Shown: positions 33,739 through 45,056, counted from the first letter of the stretch. The stretch: DNA of 64,000 nucleotides from Bullera alba (GCA_001600095.1 BCIX01000006.1:1240001-1304000); one strand, 5' to 3'. The notes: a model not told the origin generated them from the sequence alone. Numbers and translations: made by a program.

Positions 33739-33972
33739 TTTTGAGGCGCCTGCAAAGTTTCCGAAAATTAGGCTCCACCCAAAGGGGAGCCTGGGCTACT
33801 AGGCATCCGAAAACTCTGACTTGTGCGACGAGGTGTGGGCCACGAGTTGCACACGAGTTGCACACGAGGGGGACACGAGGGGGGCACGAGTTGGACACCC
33901 GTATCTCACGAGCAAGTCACGAGTCGCCCACGAGTGGCTAACGATGCGGAAGGAGAACTTTTGAGGCGCCTG
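33739..33972. repeat. Direct repeat TTTTGAGGCGCCTG flanking a short element
   Basis: The 14-base string TTTTGAGGCGCCTG occurs at 33739-33752 and again at 33959-33972, exactly 220 bases apart, both followed by a purine-rich AAG-type end. The segment between them holds the CACGAG array. GAGGCGCCTC-like palindromic cores make this look like the remains of an inserted element or a duplicated regulatory block. Confidence 0.6.
33839..33938 (+). repeat. Degenerate CACGAG tandem array
   Basis: CACGAG recurs about eight times at roughly 11-12-base steps (CACGAGTTG and CACGAGGGG variants) within 100 bases. This is close to one helical turn, so the units would lie on one face of the DNA. The later units drift, with spacers of 9-18 bases. 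Confidence 0.7.
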
Positions 33973-34395
33973 TGAAGATGACTGCCATAGGCCTTTGAGG
34001 CCATGGTCTGGGTGGCCTCAGAAGGGAGCACGGTGGATGCACTCCCTAGCTTCCTCTATTTTGGGGCCATGAGCGATGCCTGCATGACCGAGGAGCTCCT
34101 TCCGATGCGCCTGAAGCCACAATACGGGCCTCGAGGAGATATAGACATCATGCATCATGCACCACGGGCGGCCGTGCGCACCAACCAGGGTGTATAACTA
34201 TAGATCGTTAAAGTACCGCCACGGCTCCACTAGCTGTGCTACAAGGGTTCCACACGAAATGGAAAAGAGACCAGATGCACAAGAGCCATCTCGTGGAGCG
34301 GCTCACCTCTCGCGAGTGACAAGCTGACGATTGAGATTGGCAACCGCTGAGTAGGCTCTTGAACAAAGCTCATCATGCTGGATCGGCCAAACGCT

Positions 34396-34411
34396 TTCTT
34401 CACGTGAAGAA
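34396..34411. promoter_or_regulatory. Perfect 16-base palindrome with CACGTG core
   Basis: TTCTTCACGTGAAGAA is a perfect inverted repeat around a CACGTG E-box, a typical bHLH recognition core. It lies about 690 bases upstream of the GH78 start codon. Function is inferred from the motif alone. Confidence 0.45.
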
Positions 34412-34988
34412 GGCGTGGATGGAGTATAACGCCATGGCGACGTGAAAAATCGCGGTGCCCGGTGAATTAGAGCAATTTTTGGGACGCCTGGATCGGAGAA
34501 CGGTGTTTAGGCCCTTGGATACCGTCCAAAGCTGAGAGTTAGGCCAGCCAATTATACTGCTTGTGAGCCCACTGTGCTATTCGACACTCGGCGATCGGCT
34601 CATCCGATGGTATTCGTTACGGTACAGTTGTCTCGCGAGCGGCTCAATTCCGGCATCTGCTACAGGGCACCCAGCCAGAGCAGACTGTCACGACAGGTCA
34701 CGACTCATCATCTTGCAATCATCCACAGTAGTCCACAGTCCATCGACGGTGTCCACTGGCCATGTGCTGTAGTGTGCTATCCATTGGCGAGCCCGGCTCT
34801 CGTCGCTCTTCCGAACTCCGAAGTGAATTAGTGAATTCCCGACCCGGTCGACGGTGAAAGTGATGTGCCGAAGTCATTGGAACAATCATCTTGCGAGGTG
34901 ATGATCATGGGTCATCTGATCACATCCTCGGTGTATGATGCCGCCAGCTGGAGCTAGTCACTGCCGAGGAGTACGCCAGCTCTTCGGT

Positions 34989-34994
34989 ATAAGC
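34989..34994 (+). promoter_or_regulatory. TATA box of the GH78 gene
   Basis: TATAAG lies 104 bases before the ATG at 35098, in the position expected for a TATA element with a short leader. Confidence 0.45.
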
Positions 34995-35097
34995 ACAGCG
35001 AGGGCAAGAACGTCGGCTTACCAATTTACTTCACTACCGCTTTGAACATCAACGACTGGACCGACCACCGGATCACCGGACTAGGACGATAATCACC

Positions 35098-37808
35098 ATG
35101 CCGGTTCAAATCGTCAACATCCAGGCTGAGCATCATGAGTCTGGCTTTGGAATAGGCCACTCCTCGCCCCGTCTATCATGGCGATTCGGCTCCGCCAGCA
35201 GTCCTGACGATCGCAATTGGACTCAAGCTCGGTACACGCTGGAAATATCGCGAAATGGCTCAGTGGAGCGGTACGACGTTGACGGCGATCAATCCGTACT
35301 TGTCCCTTGGCCTTCGACACCATTGCAATCCCGAGAGATAGCCACCGTCAAAGTGACCTCGCATGGGAGAGACGGCTCGACTGCGACATCAGCCCCACTG
35401 ACTATCGAGGCCGCCTTGTTGAGGAGAGAGGACTGGGTCGCAAAACTCATTTCGGCACCGGCTCAACCTAGAGAACGGGCTAAACCGCCTTTCCGGCTCC
35501 GCAAGTCGTTCCAGGCTCAACCGGGTGCCAGAGCCAGAGTATATGCCACCGCACACGGTCTCTACACCCTGGAATTGAATGGGAAACCAGTTGGCGATCA
35601 CGTCTTGGCACCCGGATGGACGAGCTATTCTTTCCACCTGAACTACCAGACCCACGACCTCACCCCACTGCTGGTCGAAGGGGAGAATACGCTCGTGGCG
35701 CACGTCGGCGAAGGGTGGTTCGCGGGGAGACTGGGCAGTCGCGGGGACAGGAACATCTTTGGTGATCGACTCGGCTTTCTGGCCCAGATCGAGCTCGAGG
35801 GCAAACCCGTCATCGGCACAGATGACTCTTGGGACGTCCTCGATTCGCCAATCACCAACTCGGAGATCTACAATGGCGAGACATTCGACAACACCATCGA
35901 TCTCGATGGACCGGCGAGGTGTAAAGCCCAGATCATCGATTTCCCCAAAGCCCAACTCATATCCTCCGACGCTCCCCCTGTTCGAAGGATCAAAGAGGTC
36001 AAGGCGGTGGAAAAGATTGTCACACCCTCGGGAAAGATCATACTGGATTTCGGACAGAACCTCGTTGGATGGGCTCGACCCAATAGGAACCTTCACGGTG
36101 CCACCTTGGTGATCCGACATGCCGAGGTGCTGGAGCATGGAGAACTGGGAACTCGACCATTACGAACCGCCGATGCAACGGCCAAAATCATACTGGGGGA
36201 CCAGGCCGGAGGCAAGGGCTACGAGCCCAGCTTCACCTTCTACGGATTCCGATACATCGAAGTTTCGGGTGTTGGCACGGGAATCGACGTGGACGATTTC
36301 ACCGCGATCGTTATTGCCAGCGATATGCGTCGTACGGGAACATTCGAGTCGTCACACGCACTCGTCAACAAACTGCACGAGAACGTCGTCTGGGGAATGC
36401 TGGGCAACTTCGTCTCCATTCCCACCGACTGCCCGCAGCGAGACGAGCGACTGGGCTGGACGGGCGATATCCAAGTATTCTCCCCCACCGCCAACTTCCT
36501 CTTCGACACGAGCGCCTTTCTGGCCGGCTGGCTCAAAGACCTGGCCGCCGAGACGATCAAGTTTGGAGGGACTGTGCCTGAGATCGTACCCTACGTGCCG
36601 ATGCACGACGGCACTCCACGACCCAACGCAGTCTGGGGGGATGTCGCCTCGATCACCCCTCACGATCTTTACACCGCGTTCGGGGACAAGCGGATCTTGG
36701 AACAGCAGTACGAGAGCATGTGCTTGTGGTTGAAGAGCGGGTTCAAGAGGCGGGAGAATGGATTGTGGGAGCCGACAGACAAGCAATTCGGGGACTGGCT
36801 CGACCCAAAGTCGGTGAGTGAACTGCAGACCTCTTTCTCGGAGAATCAAGCTTATCCCGTTGTCAGCCACCTGCCTATCCCGCTCACTGCACAACAGACC
36901 CATTCTTCGTCGCCAACGCCTACCTCGTCCATGTGACCAGACTCACGGGTCGTATCGCCAGGATCATCGGCAACGACTCTGACGCCCAGCACTATGATAC
37001 CGAGTACCGCCGGCTGAGGACCGAGTTCCAGGACGAGTACATCACCGCCAAAGGTCGTCCAGTTAGCGATAGTGAGACTGCACTCGCCCTCGTGCTCCAT
37101 TTCGACCTACTCGATACCGAGGAGCAGCGCCACAATGCGACCGAGCGGCTGGACTGGTTGATCCGATGGGACAGTTTCAAAGTCTCCACCGGGTTCGCAG
37201 GGACGCCCATCATCCTCGACACGCTCGCCGAGAACGACAGGCTGTGTTTGGCGTACCGGATGCTACAGGAGAAAGACACTCCTAGCTGGTTACACCCAGT
37301 GACCATGGGTGCCACCACAATCGTAAGCACTGTCGACCTAATCTCATTCTATTCTGCTGACCTCGACTGGTAGTGGGAACGCTGGAATAGCATGCTGCCA
37401 GATGGGACTATCAATCCGGGCCAAATGACCAGTTTCAACCATTACGCCCTGGGCTCCGTTGCCCACTTCTTGCACACTGTCGTTGGGGGGCTGGCACCCC
37501 TTGAACCCGGGTGGAAGAAGGCTTTGATCAATCCTCGACCGGGAGGCACGGTGACCAGCTGCAAAGTGAGCTTTGACTCGCCTTACGGTCTCTACGCGGT
37601 CGATTGGGCGATCAGCGGGGACGAGCTTGTGGTCAAGGCGCAGGTGCCGCCGAATGCCTCGGCGGTGGTCAAACTCCCTGGAGTCGATGAGACCATTGGG
37701 AGTGGGCAGTACGAGTGGTCAGTTAAGTGGGAGAAAGACGCGAGTTGGCCTCCAAAGCAGCTCAAGGGACCGACGAGGGCGGGCATGCCGGATGAGTATT
37801 TGCCGTGA
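35098..37808 (+). CDS. Alpha-L-rhamnosidase, glycoside hydrolase family 78
   Basis: About 870 residues in three exons. It removes terminal L-rhamnose from plant glycosides or pectic fragments. The N-terminal beta domains include the carbohydrate-binding-type PGWTSYSFHLNYQTHDLTPL and GEGWFAGRLG. The (alpha/alpha)6 catalytic domain shows PTDCPQRDERLGWTGDIQVF (acidic catalytic residues), FGDWLDP, and MGATTIWERWNSM (the Glu expected to activate water). The first intron is 36813-36865: splicing there restores PPAYPAHCTTDPFFVANAY, which fits the family's Pro-Pro ... Thr-Asp-Pro segment, while other acceptors hit a stop. No signal peptide is present, so the enzyme looks intracellular and would need imported rhamnosides. 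It stands alone, without transporter or sugar-catabolic neighbours. Confidence 0.94.
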
Positions 37809-38174
37809 GAGGTCAGCAAAGGTCGTGCTCCTGCAGTATTGTGTAGCAAATGAGGAGTGTGTATAGCTCGTCATGCATTGGATCTCTGTCATTAGTGTGT
37901 GGGCGAGGTGCACGTCTGCGAGTACGAGTAGAGCGAGTCAGTGAACCAAGCAACAACTGAACAACCGCCCGCCAGTTTGACCAATTCGCAACTGCGGATC
38001 TGGTCATCTGACGCCTACAAAAAGCCGGTCGTCAGCGAAGTCATATTGGTCTTCTCTTCCTTCTACACCCATACGGCTTCTACTCGACACGCATTCTACA
38101 AGCCTCCTGTACATCTCAAGCAACCCCAGGTTAATCCACACGCTTTCCCACTCCCACAATCACACCTACTCAGC
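37809..38174. other. Tandem intergenic region
   Basis: 366 bases between the GH78 stop and the next ATG. The frame of the next protein stays open upstream to 37941 but its upstream part is Asn/Thr/His-rich leader-like sequence. No other feature is seen. Confidence 0.35.
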
Positions 38175-38654
38175 ATGTCGCGACCATCCATCAACCCGGA
38201 CACTTCGACTCCCGTCGACATACCCACCGACTCCGCCTCCATCGCTAACAAGGCGCACGGCGGACCCATCTCACCCCCTCTCGACCCTAGCAAATTGAAC
38301 CAACAGCTCGCACCCCTTCCTCCAGCCAGAGCGCCCGTTCAGGCCGCCGACTCGAGTTCCGCCGAACAACCGCAACAACCACTCCGCTCGCCCGAGTCCT
38401 CCGCCCCGGGAGGGGTTGGCGAGTCTGCATATCTCGATACTGGGGTGACGGAGACGCCGTCCCATCCGACAGTTGCGGAAACGGGAGATCTGGGCGAGAG
38501 CGCAGAAGGCCCAGGACCGAAGAGTGGCCAGTTGAAGCGAAGGGAAGGAGGGGAGAAGAAGGGTGATGGTATCATCAAACTCGGTAGTCTGGGTGGAGAG
38601 GGTTTGACCAGGAAACCACCCATGGCTTCGCCAACAAGAGAGGAGAGGTCTTAG
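38175..38654 (+). CDS. Hypothetical disordered protein
   Basis: A 159-residue single-exon frame starting MSRPSINPDTSTPVDIPTDS after a CAGC leader, the first ATG with a sensible context. It is Pro/Ser/Ala-rich and probably disordered. The end is basic and Gly-rich (SGQLKRREGGEKKGDGIIKL, then GSLGGEGLTRKPPM). I recognise no family. Small stress-type or nuclear disordered proteins have this composition, but nothing points to a function. Confidence 0.55.
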   Translation: MSRPSINPDTSTPVDIPTDSASIANKAHGGPISPPLDPSKLNQQLAPLPPARAPVQAADSSSAEQPQQPLRSPESSAPGGVGESAYLDTGVTETPSHPTVAETGDLGESAEGPGPKSGQLKRREGGEKKGDGIIKLGSLGGEGLTRKPPMASPTREERS

Positions 38655-39006
38655 GTCGAGGACAGGGAGGACAAGTTGTCGTGGCATGCTCAACGCCCTC
38701 GAGCAACAATAATATATCAGCCAAGACCGGCGGGAAACGGAAACCGCATGGCTCGGTCCAGCGTAGTGGGAAGGAATAGCAGCGAAGTTCGTCAGAAGTC
38801 AGGAAAGCGAAGGCCTGGAATGGATACTATTGCGTTGGAGAGGATGCTCGCCCGGCCTGGTGCTGGTGCGGACGGTATGACGACCAAAACCAGTCATGCA
38901 CAAATTGGACGGACCGCCGATATAACTACAGCACCGCTGCATCTTCACTTGTATGTACAACTGCTGATTTGCCTGCAAGGCAACGCGGCGTGACACCTGG
39001 TCACAC
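38655..39006. other. Convergent intergenic region
   Basis: 352 bases between converging stops of the hypothetical protein and the DNA ligase. Nothing recognisable is seen. Confidence 0.4.
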
Positions 39007-41285
39007 TCAAATCTCCCTCTCCCCATCGTAAATCGCCTTGACTCTGGGGAATCGCAGACTCTTCTCTTGCCTGCCCTTTGCCGTGCTCTCGCCAAAGTAC
39101 TGCACAGTAACCGTCTTGCCAATCTATGAGCTTGGGTTAGCAGTAGTCACCATACCATTGTTCACAAGTTGGCGACTCACGATGAGATCTGGGTTTTCCG
39201 CAAACTTGACCCTTTCCTCAGCGGTGAATCCACTACCGACGCCAACGGGGAATCCTTCGTGCTCAATGATGATTTTGGCCAAGGCGACTCGCTCTTCGAA
39301 CACCCGGTCGATCGATAGCCTCATGGTGTTGGTCTCTATAGAGATGACTTTGTATTCCGCGTCTTGGAACTTCTTGAACTTGCGCAAATGTTTCCTGAAG
39401 TGTTACACCTCAGCCAACAACCCTCCCCGAATTCAACCTCGGAGTGAAGGAACTCACGTTCTCGTGCCGACATAAGGCTTGTCTGCGCGGAAGATCAATC
39501 CCTCCCACCCATCATCCATAGCTCTGCCCAATATTGACTCGTCCATCTCCGTAGCCTTGATCTCGAGCTGGTTCAAAGCGGTAATCCTAACCACTTTCTC
39601 TTCTCGATCTTGTAGTTCCTGCGTCAACCACAGCACCAACGCCTGGAGCTCTGGGATCCGTTCGCCAAATGTCAATCCGATCATATCGTCGCCTTTGGCC
39701 GGACCCCGATTGACCACCTCACTCCAGTTCAACAGGTCAAATGCGTAGTAAGCCGGTTCTTCCAGCGTCGTGTTCTTTGTGACTCCAGAGACGGAAGCGG
39801 AAAAGTCTTCCGTCAAACCATTATCCTCCCACAGTTGATCCGCCGGGGTGATGAGTCCGGGGTCGGAAAGTCTCGGAGTGGCCTTTTGTTCGTCTTTGGG
39901 CACCATGACGCAGACCTCTCCATCCAGGACAAGTCGCTTAACAGCACCATTGGCATCTCTGCTAATGTCCATCGGATCCCGCTCCAAGTAATGCCGAAGC
40001 AGGGGGAAGTCGATCAGAGGCTTCAGCTGAGCTTTCAGCTTGTCGAGCGAGGAAAAGATGATGCCTGTTCGCGAGACGAATTGAATATCAACACAAGTCA
40101 AAGGCTGAGAGGCGTCATTGAGGACGTAAAAGTCCATGAGGGCAAGTACTCGAACACCATCGAGTTTGCGGGAGACGAACCACCTGTCGCAGTACTTGGC
40201 AAGTTCTCCACTGATATTATCCAGATCGGTGAAGCTGTGCCCTTTGACACAGGAGAACTCTTTGTTCTTCCCACTCGCGAAGGCAGCTGTCTCAGAGTTC
40301 TCCATCTCGGTCGACGATCTGAAGCGTTGTCGGATCATCTGCGGTCGATCCGAATCACCGAGCGACGACGGACTCGGGTCGATGCGGGACACGCTATCGC
40401 TCGAGTCACCCGGCCAAGATAGTGACCGAATGGTCCTCCCACTGATACCGGCTTTCAAATCCCTGTCGATGACTCGGCTAAAGATGTCCCAGGCGGGATG
40501 CAAAGACACCTCTTCCTTGTCGTTGTATTTGATCAACCCGTGTCGGACCATGAATCGCTCTATACTCCCCGCACTCCGCGCTTTCCCCTGCGACGACTGA
40601 TCCAGCAGCTGCATCAGGCTCTCCGGCGTCGGACGGCCTATCCAGGGGGTGTAGGGGCGAGGCGCTGTGGTCACATTCCGCAGGAGATTCTTCGAGGTCT
40701 GGTATAACCTCAAATCGGGGTCGTACATCCTATCGCATCAAGCCATCAGCACGATCCTCGCACTATCGCACTCAGTCCTTACCTCTCCAGTAGGGGCCGG
40801 AGTTGTGGATACCGCAAGATGATTTCCGCCTTCCTATTTATCGAGTTTTCTGCCACTAGCTCCCGATACAGCTGGAACAATAGCAATAGCTCGTCTATCA
40901 CCGGATTCTCCTTGTCGTGGGGTTCGTGCATGGGCAGTTTGTCCGCCAAATTAGGCGCCTTGGCTTCTTTCCTGGACGACGAGATCGTGGATTGTTTCCT
41001 GGACGTGGGGCGGGGGACGCAATCACGAGTCCTCACCCGTCGAGGGGATCTCGAGCCGGGAAACCGCCATGCAGTTCCAACTTCTTGAGCGGGCGCCTGA
41101 GATGATTCCGACTCTTCGTTGAACATGGCTCTGAATCTTCCATCGCGGCCGGCGGACGAGGCGTACTGTCGGAACTGATGGCTGGGTCCCGGTAGACATT
41201 GCAGATTCCCGCTGCTGCCACTGGACAGGGACTGAGTGATTGATCCCACTGGTAGCCTCTGGGCTTGCTTGAGTATCGAGGCCAT
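39007..41285 (-). CDS. ATP-dependent DNA ligase, probably mitochondrial
   Basis: About 710 residues. The N-terminus MASILKQAQRLPVGSITQSL is Arg/Ser-rich, lacks acidic residues and looks like a mitochondrial presequence (QYASSAGRDGRF follows). The nucleotidyltransferase core has motif I SRKLDGVRVL with the AMP-binding Lys, motif III around AYYAFDLLNW, motif IV WEGLIFRADKPYV, and motif V-like KHLRKFKKFQDAEYKVISIE. A C-terminal OB-type domain ends IGKTVTVQYFGESTAKGRQE and YDGEREI. The compact core with an OB fold is of the small bacterial/viral ligase type, not the large Cdc9 or Lig4 type with BRCT or DNA-binding domains. An insert-rich region of about 250 residues precedes the core. Confidence 0.85.
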
Positions 41286-41690
41286 GCTGTAGGGCTGATA
41301 GATAAGGCTTGGTCACTGTCAATTGCTTTAGTGTCGAGCGGGACTTGAGATGGAAGTGATGGAACTTCATGTGCGTCACTAGTAGCTGTTCAGCTCGCTT
41401 CGGACGTTTACAGCGGAACCAGAATGTGGAGGAGGATATTTACTTCCCCACGCCTGTTGCATGGTCATTCCCATTTCCCGCTCTCAATCGATGACCGCCA
41501 ACATGGCACCCTGGGTTCATGATATCTCTGCATCATACATGTCAAGCTGGCTCTGGAGTCATACCTCCCAGAGTTTCAGCGGTCCAAGATATCCCGCCTT
41601 CGAATCGTCATGTCATAATTCGTATCAATGTGATAGGCAGCGTCAAAAGTCCACTTGACAGCGCGCTAAGCACGCCTAGCCTCCTCCGTC
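41286..41690. other. Tandem intergenic region between ligase and RPC4
   Basis: 405 bases holding the ligase promoter and the 3' end of RPC4, both on the minus strand. No clear element is seen. Confidence 0.35.
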
Positions 41691-43520
41691 TCAGTCCACC
41701 TCCATCTTGACCAGCCCTCTTTCCATCTTGACCTTTCCACTCGTCCTTGCCTTCTCTGCCTCTTTGTCCGCTGGAGTCTGTCCTCCATTGATGAACAGCT
41801 CGCCTAGCAAACGGTCTATATCGGGAGTCACCGTGTATTGCTTGTACACGTGTCCGAGCACATTAGTCGATTTCATCGTGGAATCGAGATGCACAAATTG
41901 CTGGATGAAAGAGGGGGATACTCCGGGGTTCACCTACCCAAGGTCAATCGCCACTCCATCTGTATGTATGTAAGACTCACGTTCATCACAATATCCTCGC
42001 CCATGACCATCTTCACGCGGCCACTCTTCATCACCACCATGGTGCCAATACGTCCCTCGGGCGGCGGAGGGGGTAGGGCCTTTTTGCGCCGGTTCTGAGC
42101 GGCGGTATTGGGTTTGGAGTCGACATTCGGCTTGGCATCCTCTCCGCCGGTCATATCGACAGGGGTGTTTGCCAGGAATTTAGGGAACAGGTGTGGGAAT
42201 TGGAACAAGAACATCTTCTCCTCTGGCGCGTCCTAAGGCGATCGCACATATCAGTATGTTGCTGATGATCTTCCCATGATTCAGCGGACGGGGACTCACC
42301 TCTCCCTCAGCTTGAACAAAGTCACCCTCCATACTCTCCTCTTCTTCTTCCTCCTCGCTCTCACTCAGGTCGACCTTCTGCGCCTCGTTCACCTCATCGT
42401 CCTCATCCTCCCCGTCATCATCGTTCCCACCTGTCCTCGCAAACATCCTGACTCTTCTCCCTCGGTCGTCTCTGTCCTGGATTTCGTCCTCTGGGAGCAT
42501 TGTATCATCATCCCTTTGCTCCGGTAAATCCCGATTGATCTTGTCCGGGGAAATGGGTTCAGGCTTGACTCCTGTTCCCTGGAAGTCTACGTCCATCGCG
42601 GATGTATCCCGTGAAGTGCCGGTCCGGCGTATACTACTGCGCGACGGTTTCGCCTTGACTTTTGCCTTTTTGTCATTCACCCGGCGATCTCTGTATAGTG
42701 ACGTCGGGGCGGATTCTCCAAGATGCGATACTTGATCGATATCAATGACTTTTTTCGTCGTGCCATTCTCTTCGGTGTCAGAGTACACTTCTGCATCTTC
42801 CGGGTCAAAGGTTCGCGGAGGTGGTGGCGGGGCGTATCGACTACCGCTCGAGCTCGACCAGGAAGCTAGATCCCTGGTCAGTCATCACTGCGGGCGATTC
42901 ACATCAAACGCTGGGTAGCTTGACTCACACGCTACGGGTCTCGGTCCACCAAAGACACCTGCGGCTATGGAAGTCGGTTGCGTGGTGGCTCTTCCTCCAC
43001 GAGCTCCACCTCTACCTCTGCCACGGGGTGCAGCCCCTCTTGGTGCTGAAGCGCCTCTCGCGGCTGGAGCGGCTGAAGGAGCGGCTCCAACATCCTACAG
43101 ACCAACGTCAGATTCCATGATAAGCTAAGACAAGATGCATGAATCCGTAGCTTACTGGCTTGATCTCCTGTTCACTACTCGAGTCAGCATCGCGACGGAT
43201 CCTTGGAGAGAGTGTACTCACGGCTTAGCCCTTCTTATGGGCACTTTCGGCCTGAACTTCAATTTGGGAGCCACCACCGCACTTCCATCCCCGGCAACAC
43301 TTGCCGCGGGAGTAGTCCCTCTTGATCCGCCTTCACTGCTCACGACCGTCGAAGCCCTCTGCGCTCCTGGTCGCGCAGTTGAGCTAGCAGCGGGTCTACT
43401 CGACGTCGAAGCCGAGCTCGTCTCAGGCGCAGCGGTGGATGTAGATGCGGTAGGAACCGTCTGAGTTCGAGCCGCATTGACCAATGAGGCCTGAGCCCTG
43501 GGTTTCGGCGGTCCAGACAT
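41691..43520 (-). CDS. RPC53: RNA polymerase III subunit RPC4 (C53)
   Basis: The Pol III subunit that, with C37, acts in termination and reinitiation. Start MSGPPKPRAQASLVN. The conserved N-terminal box KLKFRPKVPIRR is followed by an Arg-Gly-rich region (RGAAPRGRGRGGARGRGG). The long middle is acidic, with runs of Asp and Glu. The C-terminal conserved half has EEKMFLFQFPHLFPKF, GRIGTMVVMKSGRVKMVMGE, DIVMNVNPGVSPSFIQQFVH and LGHVYKQYTVTPDIDRLL. Domain order and the termini fit Rpc53/RPC4. It shares a 192-base promoter gap with TPT1, an RNA-processing gene. Confidence 0.92.
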
Positions 43521-43712
43521 GTCTAGTGAGCGCTTTGCCTTGTGTGTAGATGTGACCAAGCGACGATAGGTCTTGACGACTGCAGACATATAGGGTTGTC
43601 GGTCAAAATCCAGAATATTAGGCGGAGCGGAGATTAAGCGAATCTCCGTCGGAAATCTCGAGCACCGGCGCACGTATAAGCTGGTCATCTTCGCTATCAC
43701 ACCTCGACTGAC
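43521..43712. promoter_or_regulatory. Short divergent promoter, RPC4 / TPT1
   Basis: Only 192 bases separate the start codons of two divergent genes serving Pol III transcription and tRNA splicing. No TATA box is seen. Confidence 0.4.
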
Positions 43713-44961
43713 ATGCTCAAGACACTGTACACAGCATCAAGGATAGGCACCAGAGCAGCCACAAAGACCATGCCAAGACCTACCGACAGCCCGGATGTCG
43801 CGGCGTCTAAAACGCTCTCCTATATCCTGCGTCATGGCGCAGAGAAGGAGGGTCTCCACATGCGATCCGACGGTTTCATCAAATTGACCGACGTCGTGAG
43901 TCCACTCATCGAGTTCAAAACTGGGCTTTCACTAATACCCGTGCGATAGCTCGGCAGACCGAAGATGAGGGACGTGGACAAGGGCATGGTGTTGCGATTA
44001 GTGGCGGAGAATGCAAAACAGCGTTTCGAGCTGTTTTACGGGTTGGACCCCAGCCCGCCGATTGTCAAAGCGAAGAAAGGGCAGGGAAAGGGGAAAGGCA
44101 AGGGTGGCCCCAAGCCAAAGCTCGCGCTGAAGGGTCAGTCTCCTGCTGGACTGGAAGGCGAGAAGTCTGCAGCTACAGGAGACGCGGCAGAGACAGGGGA
44201 GCGGAAAGTGGAGACTGTGGATGCCGCACAGGTGGATGATCTCAGGAAGGAATTGTCGGAAGCGACATTGCAAGATCCAAAGCCAATCAGCACGGAACTC
44301 CCTCTGATCTCAATACCGATTCCGCCACCAGAAGGAGGTGATGCGAGTTCGAGTGGAACGACACCAGTGCAGGCAGGAGGCAGTACGGGAGAATATTTCA
44401 TACGGGCAACACAAGGCCACACGATCAAGGTCGAGACCGCGGCACTTTTGGAAGAAGTCAAGAACGACGAAGAGGGGCGGACGAAAGCTGGTGTTTTGGT
44501 ACACGGGACTAGATGGGAGTTATGGGAGGTGCTGAGTGAGTCATTCTCCCCGCCCCTGGCATCCAATTCGTCCTTTTACCCCCTTTCAGAAGTTCAGCCA
44601 ACGTATAATACGTGGTACGCCGTGCTGACATACTTCCACAGGAGAATCCGGGCTGTCCCGCATGGCGAGGACGCATATCCACTTGGCGCCCGCATTGTCA
44701 GATCATCGGATTCTGCCTAGGCCCAACTCCACATTGAGGATCTATCTCGATCTTCAGAAGCTGCTCGACGCCGGGATACCCGTATACACGAGCTCGAACG
44801 GTGTTGTCCTTACGCCAGGGGACGAGCGAGGGGTTGTGGAGAAGCAGTATTGGAGCAAGGCGGAGAGGAAGATCAATGGGGAATGGCGTACCGTTCTTGA
44901 AAATGGCAAAGAGGTCGAGGGAGCGGAGGAGCTGGTCAATGGAACAGCTGCCGCCCAATGA
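43713..44961 (+). CDS. TPT1: tRNA 2'-phosphotransferase
   Basis: Removes the 2'-phosphate left at the tRNA splice junction, transferring it to NAD to form ADP-ribose 1''-2''-cyclic phosphate. The N-terminal lobe has SKTLSYILRHGAEKEGLHMR with the catalytic Arg-His and a following SDGFIKL. The C-terminal NAD lobe has YFIRATQGHTIK, VLVHGTRWELWEVL, SGLSRMARTHIHLA and SSNGVVLTPGDERGVV. Three exons. Between the lobes lies an insert of about 120 residues starting KKGQGKGKGKGGPKPK, longer than in the yeast enzyme. The first 20 residues (MLKTLYTASRIGTRAATKTM) are basic and Ser/Thr-rich, so a mitochondrial form is possible, with MPRPTDSPDV at 43770 as the cytosolic/nuclear start. Confidence 0.93.
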
Positions 44962-45056
44962 GGCCGCCGGGTCACCAGTCAACCCCTAGCTAAGAGGTTG
45001 CTGAGCACAATCCCAAGTGTTTACAATGCATTTTGTCAACAAGTATTTGACCACAA

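Larger units (their letters stand above)
33162..35097. other. Repeat-bearing spacer upstream of the rhamnosidase gene
   Basis: 1.9 kb without a supported gene. It contains the CACGAG tandem array, a 14-base direct repeat flanking it, a 16-base palindrome with a CACGTG core, and the promoter of the GH78 gene, each listed separately. The rest shows no open frame of substance. Confidence 0.55.

Noticed and set aside
33839..33938. CRISPR array
   Set aside because: Units are 6-9 bases with short irregular spacers, and the genome is fungal.
35389..36138. 249-codon minus-strand frame antisense to the rhamnosidase
   Set aside because: It lies wholly within a clear GH78 coding exon and shows no domain.
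36866..36900. Acceptor at CACAACAG for the first rhamnosidase intron
   Set aside because: It shifts the frame to an early stop; the upstream TCAG acceptor restores the conserved Pro-Pro ... Thr-Asp-Pro segment.
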